A stretch of DNA of 64,000 nucleotides from Caballeronia temeraria (GTDB taxonomy: Bacteria; Pseudomonadota; Gammaproteobacteria; Burkholderiales; Burkholderiaceae): assembly GCF_001544795.2 (NCBI RefSeq), contig NZ_FCOI02000013.1:124001-188000 (forward strand), read 5' to 3'. The notes below the pieces were generated by a model. The model did not search any database. It was not told where the DNA came from and was given only the letters and a program-made list of their open reading frames with translations. The position numbers and the translations under genes are program-made. The first letter of the stretch is position 1. Each line of letters begins with the position of its first letter. Below are positions 40,969-48,641 of the stretch, in pieces.

Positions 40969-41067
40969 ATGCCTAAGATCGAATGGAAGAGCGCGGCGAT
41001 TGGTGCCGTCGCTGTCTACGCGTTCCTGTGGTATCGCGCCAAAAAGGCGTCCACCACGTCGAGCTAA
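40969..41067 (+). CDS. Small single-helix protein, end of structural operon
   Basis: A 32-residue frame with one short hydrophobic helix (SAAIGAVAVYAFLWY) and a basic, Ser/Thr-rich end. GGGAGAAA lies upstream. Last rightward gene before the terminator at 41090. Confidence 0.52.
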   Translation: MPKIEWKSAAIGAVAVYAFLWYRAKKASTTSS

Positions 41068-41309
41068 AAGCCGAAGCGCTGAAGCAAGGACGCCCGCCGC
41101 GCGCGGGCGTTTTCTATGGTGGCGTCGAAGGTGCCCGCCAGTTTGGCGGCGGCGACTTTATCGGCGACCTGCCACGCGTGGACGTAGTGCAGGAAGGCGC
41201 GCTCGGACGAACAGTAGGCGGGCGCGACCGCTTCCACCCATTGCCGGACCTCATCGAGCGTCACGGGCACCTGTCCGAACAGATCGTGCTGAGGGTGGTG
41301 GCGGCGCAT
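41064..41309 (-). CDS. Leftward small prophage protein
   Basis: An 81-residue helical, soluble frame (LDEVRQWVEAVAPAYCSSER, YVHAWQVADKVAAAKLAG). GGAGC lies about 8 bases before its ATG on the minus strand. It reads leftward like the regulator at 29889-30302. In the circular viral form it would lie directly downstream of that regulator across the joined att site. Function unknown. Confidence 0.58.
   Translation of the reverse strand: MRRHHPQHDLFGQVPVTLDEVRQWVEAVAPAYCSSERAFLHYVHAWQVADKVAAAKLAGTFDATIENARARRASLLQRFGF
41090..41114 (+). terminator. Terminator of the structural operon
   Basis: ACGCCCGC (41090-41097) pairs with GCGGGCGT (41103-41110) and is followed by TTTTC. Lies 22 bases after the last rightward prophage gene, within the opposite-strand 81-residue gene. 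Confidence 0.7.
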
Positions 41310-41345
41310 AAAAAAAGCTCCGATCCCAATTTCTGGAAAAGGAGC
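41310..41345 (-). terminator. Weak leftward hairpin with T run before the 81-residue gene
   Basis: On the minus strand, GCTCC, a 19-base loop, GGAGC, then seven T directly before the ATG at 41309. It could end the regulator transcript in the circular form, yet its GGAG also serves as ribosome site for the 81-residue gene. The stem is only five pairs, so confidence is low. Confidence 0.4.
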
Positions 41346-41422
41346 ATTTGTGGTGCCTTAATCGGCGCTTAGGCGGCGAGGGGAAACCCGTATGCTTTCT
41401 CTGCCCGCCGGTTCCGGCGGAA

Positions 41423-41450
41423 AGTTGACATAACATAAATTATCGAAGTT
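41423..41450. repeat. attR: dif-like XerC/XerD site, right border
   Basis: Arms read AGTTGACATAA (41423-41433), centre CATAAA, then TTATCGAAGTT (41440-41450). The core TTGACATAACATAAATT (41425-41441) is identical to attL. The second arm resembles the XerC half-site more than the corresponding attL arm does, as expected if it is the chromosomal half. Confidence 0.75.
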
Positions 41451-41564
41451 TTACCTGTCAGGGCTTTTTAGTAATGTCCGGTTTGGGCTCATTAGAAATG
41501 TCGCATTCAAGCCCACGCCCAAACATCTGTATCTGCCTACGACAAAGGCCTCCAGAGCGACGCA
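41451..41564. other. Short flank with two imperfect repeats
   Basis: Non-coding stretch between attR and dhaK. Two related segments begin TAATGTC (41472) and AAATGTC (41496) and both contain a TT then GC(T/C)C pattern, which might be the worn end of an insertion sequence. No transposase is present. It also holds the dhaK 3' trailer. Confidence 0.3.
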
Positions 41565-42554
41565 TCACATTCCCCAACGCAATCCCGCCGTATGCACCGG
41601 ACTGTCCCAGTGCCGCATCATTTCGTCGTCGAGCGTGCAGAGCGTGATCGACGCGCCCGCCATCTCCAGCGATGTCGTCAATGCGCCCACTTGCGAGCGC
41701 GCGACGCTCAATCCGCGCCCGTCGAGCCACGTCCGCGCCGCGTTGTAGAGCAGATAAAGCTCCGACAACGCCGTACCGCCCAGTCCGTTCACGAGCACGA
41801 GCAAGCGCGCATCGGCCGCCGGTTTCAGGTCCTCGACGATCGCCGAAAGCAGTTCATCCGCGATTGCGTTGGCCGTCTCGAACTTCGCGCGCCGGCGCCC
41901 CGGCTCGCCGTGAATGCCCACACCGATCTCGATTTCATCGTCGCCGAGCGTGAAGGTCGGCTTGCCCGCCGCGGGCACCGTGCAACTCGAAAACGCGACG
42001 CCCATCGACGCGATGCGCGCCACTACGCGCTCACCGAACGCCCGGCACGCCTGCAGATCGGCGCCCGTTTCCGCGAAACTGCCGACCAGCTTTTCGACGA
42101 TCACCGTGCCTGCGACGCCGCGCCGTCCCGTCGTGAAGCTGGAGTTCTCGACCGCGACATCGTCGTTGACGATCACCGATGCATTCGGCATCTCGCACAA
42201 TTCCGACGCCATCTCGAAGTTCATCAGGTCTCCGGAATAATTCTTCACGATGAACAGCACACCCGCCCCCGTGTCCGCTGCCTGGGCCGCGGCCATCATC
42301 TGATCCGGCGTCGGTGATGTGAACACCTGTCCGGGGCACGCGGCATCGAGCATGCCATGTCCGACAAAGCCGCCATGCAGCGGCTCGTGGCCCGATCCGC
42401 CGCCCGAGATGATCGCGACCTTTCCCGGCTTGAGCGTCTTGCGCACGATGTAGAGCGGATCGAAACTGACCGTGACGATTTCTGCATGCGCCGCCGCAAA
42501 ACCCGCGAGGCTTTCGGTCAAATAGTCATCGACGCGATTGATGAATTTCTTCAT
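41565..42554 (-). CDS. dhaK: Dihydroxyacetone kinase, DhaK subunit
   Basis: Substrate-binding subunit of dihydroxyacetone kinase, 329 residues. GGGSGHEPLHGGFVGHGML and the IGVGIHGEPG segment carrying the His that binds the ketone covalently are present. GGAG precedes the ATG. It follows dhaL (22 bases) in a leftward pair. DhaM is absent, so phosphate may come from ATP, or DhaM may be encoded elsewhere. Confidence 0.92.
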   Translation of the reverse strand: MKKFINRVDDYLTESLAGFAAAHAEIVTVSFDPLYIVRKTLKPGKVAIISGGGSGHEPLHGGFVGHGMLDAACPGQVFTSPTPDQMMAAAQAADTGAGVLFIVKNYSGDLMNFEMASELCEMPNASVIVNDDVAVENSSFTTGRRGVAGTVIVEKLVGSFAETGADLQACRAFGERVVARIASMGVAFSSCTVPAAGKPTFTLGDDEIEIGVGIHGEPGRRRAKFETANAIADELLSAIVEDLKPAADARLLVLVNGLGGTALSELYLLYNAARTWLDGRGLSVARSQVGALTTSLEMAGASITLCTLDDEMMRHWDSPVHTAGLRWGM

Positions 42555-42576
42555 GTCCCCTGCTCCATTTTTGTGT

Positions 42577-43206
42577 TCAGGCGTCGTCTTGCGCGATGCG
42601 CGCGCAGACGGCTTCGATCATGAGCTGACTCGACCGCGCGCCCGGATCGATATGGCCGCGCGAGCGCTCGCCCAGAAACGATGCGCGGCCCTTGGTGGCG
42701 AGCATGTCGCGTGTCGCGAGCATGTTGTCTTCCGCGATGCGCGGCAGTTCCTTCAGGACATCGTGCTTCGATGCGCCCGCATCGGCCATCGCGGTGAAAC
42801 GTTGCGCAACGGGGATCAGCACGTCCATCATCGTCTTGCTGCCGGTGCCCGTCTTGCCGCGCTGACCCACCGCTTCGACCCCAGCCGCGAACGCGCGCGC
42901 GAACTCCGCGACGCCCGCATCGTCGGCGGATGTCTTCGCCATGCCCGTCAGCATCGAAAAGAAAAGCGGCCCGGACGAGCCGCCGACCGTCGACAGCACC
43001 TTCGTCGCCGCGAGCTTGAGCGCAGGCGCGAAGGCTTCGGCGTCGATCTGCGCGCGCATTCCGGCGAGCGCATCCATGCCGCGCAGCAGATTGATGATGT
43101 GATCGCCGTCGCCGATCGCCTGATCGAGCGACGCGATTTCGTCGGCATGTTCCCTGAGCGATGCGTGGGCCGCATCGATGCACGCCATGACCGTCTTGCC
43201 GTTCAT
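42577..43206 (-). CDS. dhaL: Dihydroxyacetone kinase, DhaL subunit
   Basis: Nucleotide-binding subunit, 209 residues. Three Asp residues in LDQAIGDGDH (D28, D33, D35) coordinate Mg-ADP/ATP; VGGSSGPLFFSML and QRGKTGTGSKTMMDVL are the family blocks. GGAGG precedes the ATG. Works with DhaK in triose metabolism or a related sugar kinase reaction. Confidence 0.92.
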   Translation of the reverse strand: MNGKTVMACIDAAHASLREHADEIASLDQAIGDGDHIINLLRGMDALAGMRAQIDAEAFAPALKLAATKVLSTVGGSSGPLFFSMLTGMAKTSADDAGVAEFARAFAAGVEAVGQRGKTGTGSKTMMDVLIPVAQRFTAMADAGASKHDVLKELPRIAEDNMLATRDMLATKGRASFLGERSRGHIDPGARSSQLMIEAVCARIAQDDA

Positions 43207-43276
43207 GCGCCGATCCTCCGTTCACGAGTTCCGCGAGCAGAAAGGATACAGCGTCACGCGGCCTTGCGCAGCCGGA

Positions 43277-45115
43277 TCAGGTCCAGGGAACGTGCACGCG
43301 ATCGAGATTCCTGTCGAGCTGATAGGCCGCGCTGATGAGCGCGAGGTGCGTCAGCGCCTGCGGAAAATTGCCGAGCGCCTCGCCGCTCGTCGCCACTTCT
43401 TCCGAAAACAGTCCGACATGATTCGCGTAAGCCAGCATCTTCTCGAAGACGAGCCGCCCTTCATCGACACGGCCCGCGCGCGCGAGCGCCTCCGCATACC
43501 AGAACGAGCACGCGGAGAAGCCGCCTTCCGTGCCGGGCAAACCATCGAGCGTCGAGCCGCGCGTGTAGCGGAAGATCAGCGGATCGACGCACAAATCGCG
43601 GCCGATTGCATCGAGCGTGCCGATCCAGCGCGGATCTTTCGGTCCGATGAAACGCACGAGCGGCATCATCAGCGAGGAGGCATCGAGCGTGGCCGAGCCG
43701 GGCGTCTGCACGAAGCTCTTGATGTCGTTGTTCCAGAATCGCTCGTGGATATCGCGATGAATCTCATCGCGCGCACTGAACCAGCTTGCAAGCGGTGCGG
43801 GCAGCGAGCGCTTTTCCGCCAGCCGCAGCGCGCGATCGACGGTCACCCAGCACATCAGGCGCGAATGCAGCAACGCGCGCGTGCCGTTGCGGAATTCCCA
43901 GATGCCGTTGTCCGCGTCCTGCCAATGCTCGACGACGTAATCGACCGTGCGCGTCACGTGACGCCAGCCATCGTAGGAAATCGCCGCGCCGTACTTGTTG
44001 TAGAGATAGACCGAATCGAGCAGCGCGCCATAGACGTCGAGCTGGATCTGTTCGCGCGCCTCGTTGCCGACGACAACCTGCCCCGGCACTTTGCCGACGA
44101 GACTCGTCAATTCGCTTTCGGGGAGCGCGTCGGTGCCGTCGACGGAATACATCACGCGCAACTGGCCGTGAGAGCTGCAATCGCGGCTGCGCTCGGCGAT
44201 CCACTTCATGAAGCGTTCCGCCTCGCCGGTGTAGCCGAGGCGCAGCAACGCGTAGACGGAAAACGCGGCGTCGCGTATCCACGTGAAGCGATAATCCCAG
44301 CGGCGTGCGCCGTCCTGCGACTCGGGCAAGCCGAAGGTCGGCGCGGCGACGATCGCGCCGAATTCCTCCGAGCTCAACATCTTCAGCGTCAGCGCCGAGC
44401 GCAGCACGACTTCGCGATAACGCCCGCGATACGTCGAACGCGACGACCAGGCTTTCCAGTAATCGATGGTATCGGCAAGGATCGCATCGTGGTTCGTTTC
44501 GACGTCGGCGAGCCCTTGCGCATCGCCGAGCGCGAAACAGGCGCAGTCGCCCTCGGCGAAGTCGAGCGTCGCGCAGGCGCCGTTACCGTCGATCGCAAGC
44601 GGCACGTTGGCGAGCAGTTGCAAGGACGGCGCGCCATCGTCGCGCACGAATTCGACGCCCTTCTCCACTGCATGCGCCGTATGTTCCACGCGTGCGTACT
44701 CGAAGCGCGGATCGCAGCGCACGTCGAGCGTCATGCGTCCGTACACGAGCCGCACGATGCGCAGCACGCAGTTCGGCAAGGCATCGGCGCGCGTCGCGTT
44801 CGATGCGACCGGCATCAGATCGAGCAGCTCGCACACGCCATCGCGGGTCATGAAACGCGTGAGCAGCACGTTCGTCTCGGGCAGATACATCTGCTTGACG
44901 TTCGCATCGCGCGCGCGTGGCGTGATCGAGAAAGCGCCGCCGTGCTCGCCGTCGAGCAGCGCGGCAAACACCGTCGGCGAGTCGATGCGCGGAAAACACA
45001 TGAAGTCGATCGCGCCGCACAGCGACACGAGCGCAGCCGTCTTCATGTTGCCGATCATGCCGCGTCCATCGACGGGCAGCGCGGCCGGTGGAACCTGCTC
45101 AGGATGGTGTCCCAT
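43277..45115 (-). CDS. Glycoside hydrolase family 15 (glucoamylase-like) protein
   Basis: A 612-residue cytoplasmic enzyme of the GH15 group. The N-terminal beta domain begins GMIGNMKTAALVSLCGAIDFMCFPRIDSPTVFAALLD, typical of trehalase/glucoamylase-like GH15 proteins; the (alpha/alpha)6 domain has RWDYRFTWIRDAAFSVYALLRLGY and GLFSEEVATSGEALGNFPQALTH, which contains the catalytic Glu. GGGAG lies 10 bases before the ATG at 45115; an upstream ATG at 45148 lacks one. Acts on an alpha-glucoside such as trehalose or maltodextrin; the substrate is not resolved. Confidence 0.87.
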   Translation of the reverse strand: MGHHPEQVPPAALPVDGRGMIGNMKTAALVSLCGAIDFMCFPRIDSPTVFAALLDGEHGGAFSITPRARDANVKQMYLPETNVLLTRFMTRDGVCELLDLMPVASNATRADALPNCVLRIVRLVYGRMTLDVRCDPRFEYARVEHTAHAVEKGVEFVRDDGAPSLQLLANVPLAIDGNGACATLDFAEGDCACFALGDAQGLADVETNHDAILADTIDYWKAWSSRSTYRGRYREVVLRSALTLKMLSSEEFGAIVAAPTFGLPESQDGARRWDYRFTWIRDAAFSVYALLRLGYTGEAERFMKWIAERSRDCSSHGQLRVMYSVDGTDALPESELTSLVGKVPGQVVVGNEAREQIQLDVYGALLDSVYLYNKYGAAISYDGWRHVTRTVDYVVEHWQDADNGIWEFRNGTRALLHSRLMCWVTVDRALRLAEKRSLPAPLASWFSARDEIHRDIHERFWNNDIKSFVQTPGSATLDASSLMMPLVRFIGPKDPRWIGTLDAIGRDLCVDPLIFRYTRGSTLDGLPGTEGGFSACSFWYAEALARAGRVDEGRLVFEKMLAYANHVGLFSEEVATSGEALGNFPQALTHLALISAAYQLDRNLDRVHVPWT

Positions 45116-45225
45116 CGCGAAATGCTCCCGACGAGCCTGGAGTGACATGGTCGGAAGTCGAGCAAGTCATATTCCTGTCGATGGCGACAGTTTCGATGCC
45201 TGCGACAAACGCTGGACGCCTCGCG

Positions 45226-45450
45226 TTAGCGCGCGGCGGTCTGTTCGCCCTGCGTCGTGTCCGGATGCTTCGGCGCGGTGTCGAAACCCGCGGCGCTCGC
45301 GGCGCTCTCTTGCGCGGCGAGCGCAGACGTTGCGGGCACGGGCGCATCCGCATGATGCGACCTGCCGAAGCTCGCGATATAAACCACGGCCGCCACGGCG
45401 ACGCCCACCAATACTGCCGCCACCGCCACGCCCGACGACTTTCGTCTCAT
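45226..45450 (-). CDS. Small membrane-anchored protein
   Basis: A 74-residue frame with a basic start (MRRKSSG), one helix (VAVAAVLVGVAVAAVVYIAS) and a polar Ala/Ser/Thr-rich periplasmic tail. GGGAGGAGT lies next to the ATG, a very strong ribosome site. Only the N-terminal helix is informative; function unknown. A much longer frame in another phase over the antiporter is a shadow. Confidence 0.65.
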   Translation of the reverse strand: MRRKSSGVAVAAVLVGVAVAAVVYIASFGRSHHADAPVPATSALAAQESAASAAGFDTAPKHPDTTQGEQTAAR

Positions 45451-45583
45451 TACTCCTCCCTTTCGGATACGATGACCCGGCTCGCGGCCCGGCCCCGCGC
45501 TGATGGTAGCAGCGCGACGCGTGCCGCCTGCGTGGGCCGCCGCGCACTGCCGCGCATATTTCACCGCAATCCGAGGACATTCC

Positions 45584-47182
45584 ATGCACGCCGCCACGGC
45601 ATTCAATCTGGTGCTCGTTTCGCTGATCGCCATCATCGCGCTCGAAGTGCTCGCCCGGAGGCTGAAGCTGCCGCCCGCGGCCGCGCTGCTCGTCGGCGGC
45701 GTCGCGATGGCATTCGTGCCGGGCTTGCCGCATCTCGAACTGGACCCGGAACTCGTGCTCGTCGTGTTCCTGCCGCCGCTTCTGATGTACGGCGCGTACT
45801 TCTTCGTGTGGGACGATTTCAAGCGCAACCTGAGCGGCATCCTGCTGCTCGCGATCGGCGCGGTCGCGTTCACGACGCTCGTCGTCGGCGTGGCGGTGCA
45901 TCTCGTCGTGCCCGAACTGCCGTGGGCCGCGTGCTTCGCGCTCGGCGCGGTCGTTTCGCCGCCCGACGCGGTCGCGGCGAAGGCCGTGCTCGAACGTGTC
46001 GCGCTGCCGCGCCGGCTGATGGTGCTGCTCGAAGGCGAAAGCCTGCTCAACGATGCGGCCGGCCTCGTGCTCTTTCGCTTCGCGCTCGTGGCCGCGATGA
46101 GCGGCGTGTTCAGCGCGCCGCGCGCCGTCGCGAGTTTCGCGGGGCTCGCGATCGGCGGCGTCGTGGTCGGCATCGTCGCGGGTTTCATCGCCGTGAAGCT
46201 GCTGCGCGCTCTGGAGGACGATTACCTCGTCATCACCACGTCGATGCTCACGTCGTGGGTCAGCTATATCGCGGGCGAGGAACTCGGCGTGTCGAGCGTC
46301 ATCGCGACGGTCACGTGCGGCATGGTCGTCGGCTGGCATCAGCACGAAGTGTTCACGGCGGCGCAGCGCATGCGCGGCACGGCGTTCTGGCAGGTCGTCG
46401 TGTTCGTGCTGGAGTCGCTGGTGTTCGTGCTGATCGGTCTGTCGCTGCGCGGCATCGCGGTGCGGCTCGGCGGCGTCGGCGATGCCTTCTCGCTGCTTGG
46501 ACCGGCGACGGCCGCCGTGATCGCCGTCGTGATCGCGTCGCGCTTCGTGTGGGTGTTCGGCGTCGAGGCGGTGAAATGGATCGCGTGGACCTTCACGGGA
46601 CGCCGGCGCGCGGACGCCGCCGCCGTTCCCGACTGGCGCGCGGCTACCGTCGTCAGCTGGGCCGGCATGCGCGGCGTGGTGACGCTCGCGGTCGCGCTGT
46701 CCCTGCCCGAAACGATGCCGGGCCGCGATCTCATCCTCTTCGCCGGCTTCGCGGTGATCCTCGTAACGGTGCTCCTGCAAGGCGCGACGATCGGCCCGCT
46801 CATCGCGCTGCTATCGCTCGCGCGCGGCCACGAGCGTTCGTCGCGGCATCTCAGCGAGCCGCAGGCGTGGGCGCGCATGGAAACCGCGCAACTGGCCGCG
46901 ATTCAGCCGCTCGTCCACGACGCCGACGGCAACGTGATTCATCCGCGGCTTTTGGAGCAATACACGTATCGCGCGGGGCTCACGAAGCGCTTCGAGGACA
47001 TGGAGGAATTTCCGGCGGACGCGCGTCACGCGCACTACGACGTCGTGCTCGCCGCCATCGCCGCCGGGCGCGCGGAACTGCTGCGGATGCATCGCGCGGG
47101 CGAGATCCACGACGAACTGCTGCATTCGCTGGAGCACGACCTCGATCTGCAGGAGATCATCGCGCTCCATTCGCGCGGTTGA
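45584..47182 (+). CDS. Na+/H+ antiporter (CPA1 family)
   Basis: A 532-residue cation:proton antiporter with 12 or so helices and a cytoplasmic tail. FALGAVVSPPDAVAAKAVLER carries the acidic ion-binding residue pattern (SPPDAV), and ESLLNDAAGLVLFRFAL is the NhaP-type signature with the Asn-Asp pair. WAGMRGVVTLAVALSLP is the later conserved helix. GAGGA lies upstream of ATG 45584. The nhaR gene 4 kb downstream may regulate it, though it is not adjacent. Confidence 0.9.
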   Translation: MHAATAFNLVLVSLIAIIALEVLARRLKLPPAAALLVGGVAMAFVPGLPHLELDPELVLVVFLPPLLMYGAYFFVWDDFKRNLSGILLLAIGAVAFTTLVVGVAVHLVVPELPWAACFALGAVVSPPDAVAAKAVLERVALPRRLMVLLEGESLLNDAAGLVLFRFALVAAMSGVFSAPRAVASFAGLAIGGVVVGIVAGFIAVKLLRALEDDYLVITTSMLTSWVSYIAGEELGVSSVIATVTCGMVVGWHQHEVFTAAQRMRGTAFWQVVVFVLESLVFVLIGLSLRGIAVRLGGVGDAFSLLGPATAAVIAVVIASRFVWVFGVEAVKWIAWTFTGRRRADAAAVPDWRAATVVSWAGMRGVVTLAVALSLPETMPGRDLILFAGFAVILVTVLLQGATIGPLIALLSLARGHERSSRHLSEPQAWARMETAQLAAIQPLVHDADGNVIHPRLLEQYTYRAGLTKRFEDMEEFPADARHAHYDVVLAAIAAGRAELLRMHRAGEIHDELLHSLEHDLDLQEIIALHSRG

Positions 47183-47189
47183 GCGCGCT

Positions 47190-48641
47190 TCAGGCTTCCG
47201 CGCCCGGCGTCGCCCCGGATGACTCGTCGCACTGCATCCACGCGTAGGCGGTGACGACCGCGGGCGCGCGGTTCCTCAGGCGAATGAGCCACTCGCCCGC
47301 CGTCGCGCGACGCATGCCGCCGCGCGCGGCAGTCGGCGCCAGCGCGACGAGAATCATGTGCCCTGCGCCGCGCGCGCCACGGCCGAGATGCACGACGGTG
47401 CAGATCGGCTCGCCGCCGCGCGTGTATCGGCCGATGTCGCCGAGCGTGAACCAGGCGCTCGCGACTCCATCGGGCGGCACGATCTGCACGTCGACGCCGG
47501 GTGCGTCGTCATCGCTCGAAAGCCAGATTTCCGCGAGACTCGGCGATGCGGCGTGCGCCCGCACCGGCCAGCGCAATGCCGACTCCGCGCCGTCCGCGAT
47601 GGTCAGCGCCGCACGGCAGCGCGACAGCTCCAGGTTGCCGGAAGGCAGCACGACGGAGCACGCGCCGGTGTCCATCAACTCGTCGAGCGCGCTTTCGATG
47701 AGCGAGCTGCCATCCTGCTGCCACGCGACGTTCCCCGCATGCAGGCTGACGAGCGCATGACACGCCGCGCCGCCGATATCCTGCGCACGCTGCACGACAT
47801 AGCGGACGGCGTCGAGCACTTCGGCGTCGGGGCACGGGCCGAAGGCGTCGCGCATCGTGCGATAACGTCGCTTGAGCTGCACGCCGATCATCGGCAAGGG
47901 CGTGTCGTGATCGGCGCGGGGTTGCGGGGAATCGCCGTCGGGCGCGAAGCCGTAGATGCGCGCTCCGCCGGCCGCGTGCGCCGCTTCGGCATGCGCGCGC
48001 GCCTCGTTGAGCAGCGCGTCCATCTGAGGTTTGAGCAACTCGCTTCCGTAACCGAGACCGGCGGCGGAATCGGCGGCATCGTTCTGATTCCAGAAGCACT
48101 GGAAGCGCGTGCGCGTTCCGCTCGCATCCTCCGAGAAACGCGGATGCGTGAACGCGACATCTTCGTCGCACACACCGACGATCGCGTTTCCCAGCCCTTC
48201 GCGCGTGGGCGCGTGATCGGCGGGCACGCGCTCGATGCGCGCATCGACGTGCGAGGGAATCGCCAGCGCTTCCGTGAAGCGTTCGAACTGACCCGCGAGA
48301 TCCGTGTGCAGATGCGCGTAGAACTCGCGCGTGACGTGCGCGGTGCAAAAGCGCGTGCTTTCGAGGGCGGCGGGCGGATCGCGATACAGCGCCGACATCC
48401 AGATCCAGGGCTGCCAGCCGTTGCGCTCGATCGTGCGCGCGAACTGCTGCGCGGTGTGACCGCCCTGCTTCATCTCGATGGCGATCGGGATACGGTCGCG
48501 CGGCATGCCGCCCAGGTCGCGATAGTGCGTCGCATTGGCCCACACGATATATGGATCGATTCGCGCGACGGATGCGAGCGCGCGCGGCGCGATGGGCTCG
48601 AAGCCTTCGCTCGCCGTGCCGATCTCCCAATGCGGGCTCAT
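47190..48641 (-). CDS. Subtilase-like (S8 family) protein lacking recognisable His and Ser motifs
   Basis: A 483-residue protein. The strand IVGVCDEDVAFTHPRF resembles the catalytic-Asp region of S8 peptidases, CHALVSLHAGNVA the central strand, and CSVVLPSGNLELSRC the oxyanion-hole Asn region (SGN). HGTH and GTSMAAP motifs are not seen: the expected His region reads RADHDTPLPMIGVQL, and the C-terminus continues into a beta domain. It could be an inactive protease homologue or use other residues. Located between the antiporter (convergent) and terC. Function unknown. Confidence 0.6.
   Translation of the reverse strand: MSPHWEIGTASEGFEPIAPRALASVARIDPYIVWANATHYRDLGGMPRDRIPIAIEMKQGGHTAQQFARTIERNGWQPWIWMSALYRDPPAALESTRFCTAHVTREFYAHLHTDLAGQFERFTEALAIPSHVDARIERVPADHAPTREGLGNAIVGVCDEDVAFTHPRFSEDASGTRTRFQCFWNQNDAADSAAGLGYGSELLKPQMDALLNEARAHAEAAHAAGGARIYGFAPDGDSPQPRADHDTPLPMIGVQLKRRYRTMRDAFGPCPDAEVLDAVRYVVQRAQDIGGAACHALVSLHAGNVAWQQDGSSLIESALDELMDTGACSVVLPSGNLELSRCRAALTIADGAESALRWPVRAHAASPSLAEIWLSSDDDAPGVDVQIVPPDGVASAWFTLGDIGRYTRGGEPICTVVHLGRGARGAGHMILVALAPTAARGGMRRATAGEWLIRLRNRAPAVVTAYAWMQCDESSGATPGAEA

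Larger units (their letters stand above)
29895..41450. mobile_element. Corticovirus-like (PM2-like) tailless prophage integrated at a dif-like site
   Basis: Element of about 11.5 kb bounded by two dif-like sites. It encodes a rolling-circle initiator, packaging ATPase, P2-like major capsid protein, GH24 lysozyme, many one-helix membrane proteins, a 32-residue Lys/Arg/His-rich peptide and a Cro/CI-type regulator. The size and gene content agree with PM2 (about 10 kb, internal membrane, double jelly-roll capsid). Tail, portal, terminase and integrase genes are missing. Most genes form one rightward series with ATGA or TAATG overlaps; the regulator and an 81-residue gene at the far end read leftward. 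Family placement rests on recognised sequence patterns, not on an alignment. Confidence 0.83.

Noticed and set aside
41251-41436. Leftward 61-residue frame starting in attR
   Set aside because: No ribosome site and no features; the regulator frame continuing across the att site is the more meaningful reading.
29895-41450. Filamentous (Inoviridae) prophage
   Set aside because: The dif-like ends, DUF3693-like regulator, rolling-circle initiator and a P-loop protein recall filamentous phages, but there is no pIII or coat pVIII/pVI-like set, and a P2-like capsid and lysozyme are present.
29895-41450. FLiP-like (Finnlakeviridae) ssDNA virus
   Set aside because: FLiP also joins a jelly-roll capsid to rolling-circle replication, but a P9-like packaging ATPase is present here, as in PM2. 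Not fully excluded without structure comparison.
43178-45145. 655-residue frame opposite the GH15 gene
   Set aside because: Shadow of the GH15 coding strand; no recognisable domain.
45167-46780. 537-residue leftward frame over the antiporter
   Set aside because: Mostly antisense to the antiporter with Glu/His/Arg-rich text; only the small 74-residue gene in another phase at 45226-45450 has a ribosome site and a membrane helix.
45088-47247. 719-residue frame overlapping the antiporter
   Set aside because: Out-of-phase reading of the antiporter gene, Arg/Gly/Ala-rich and featureless.
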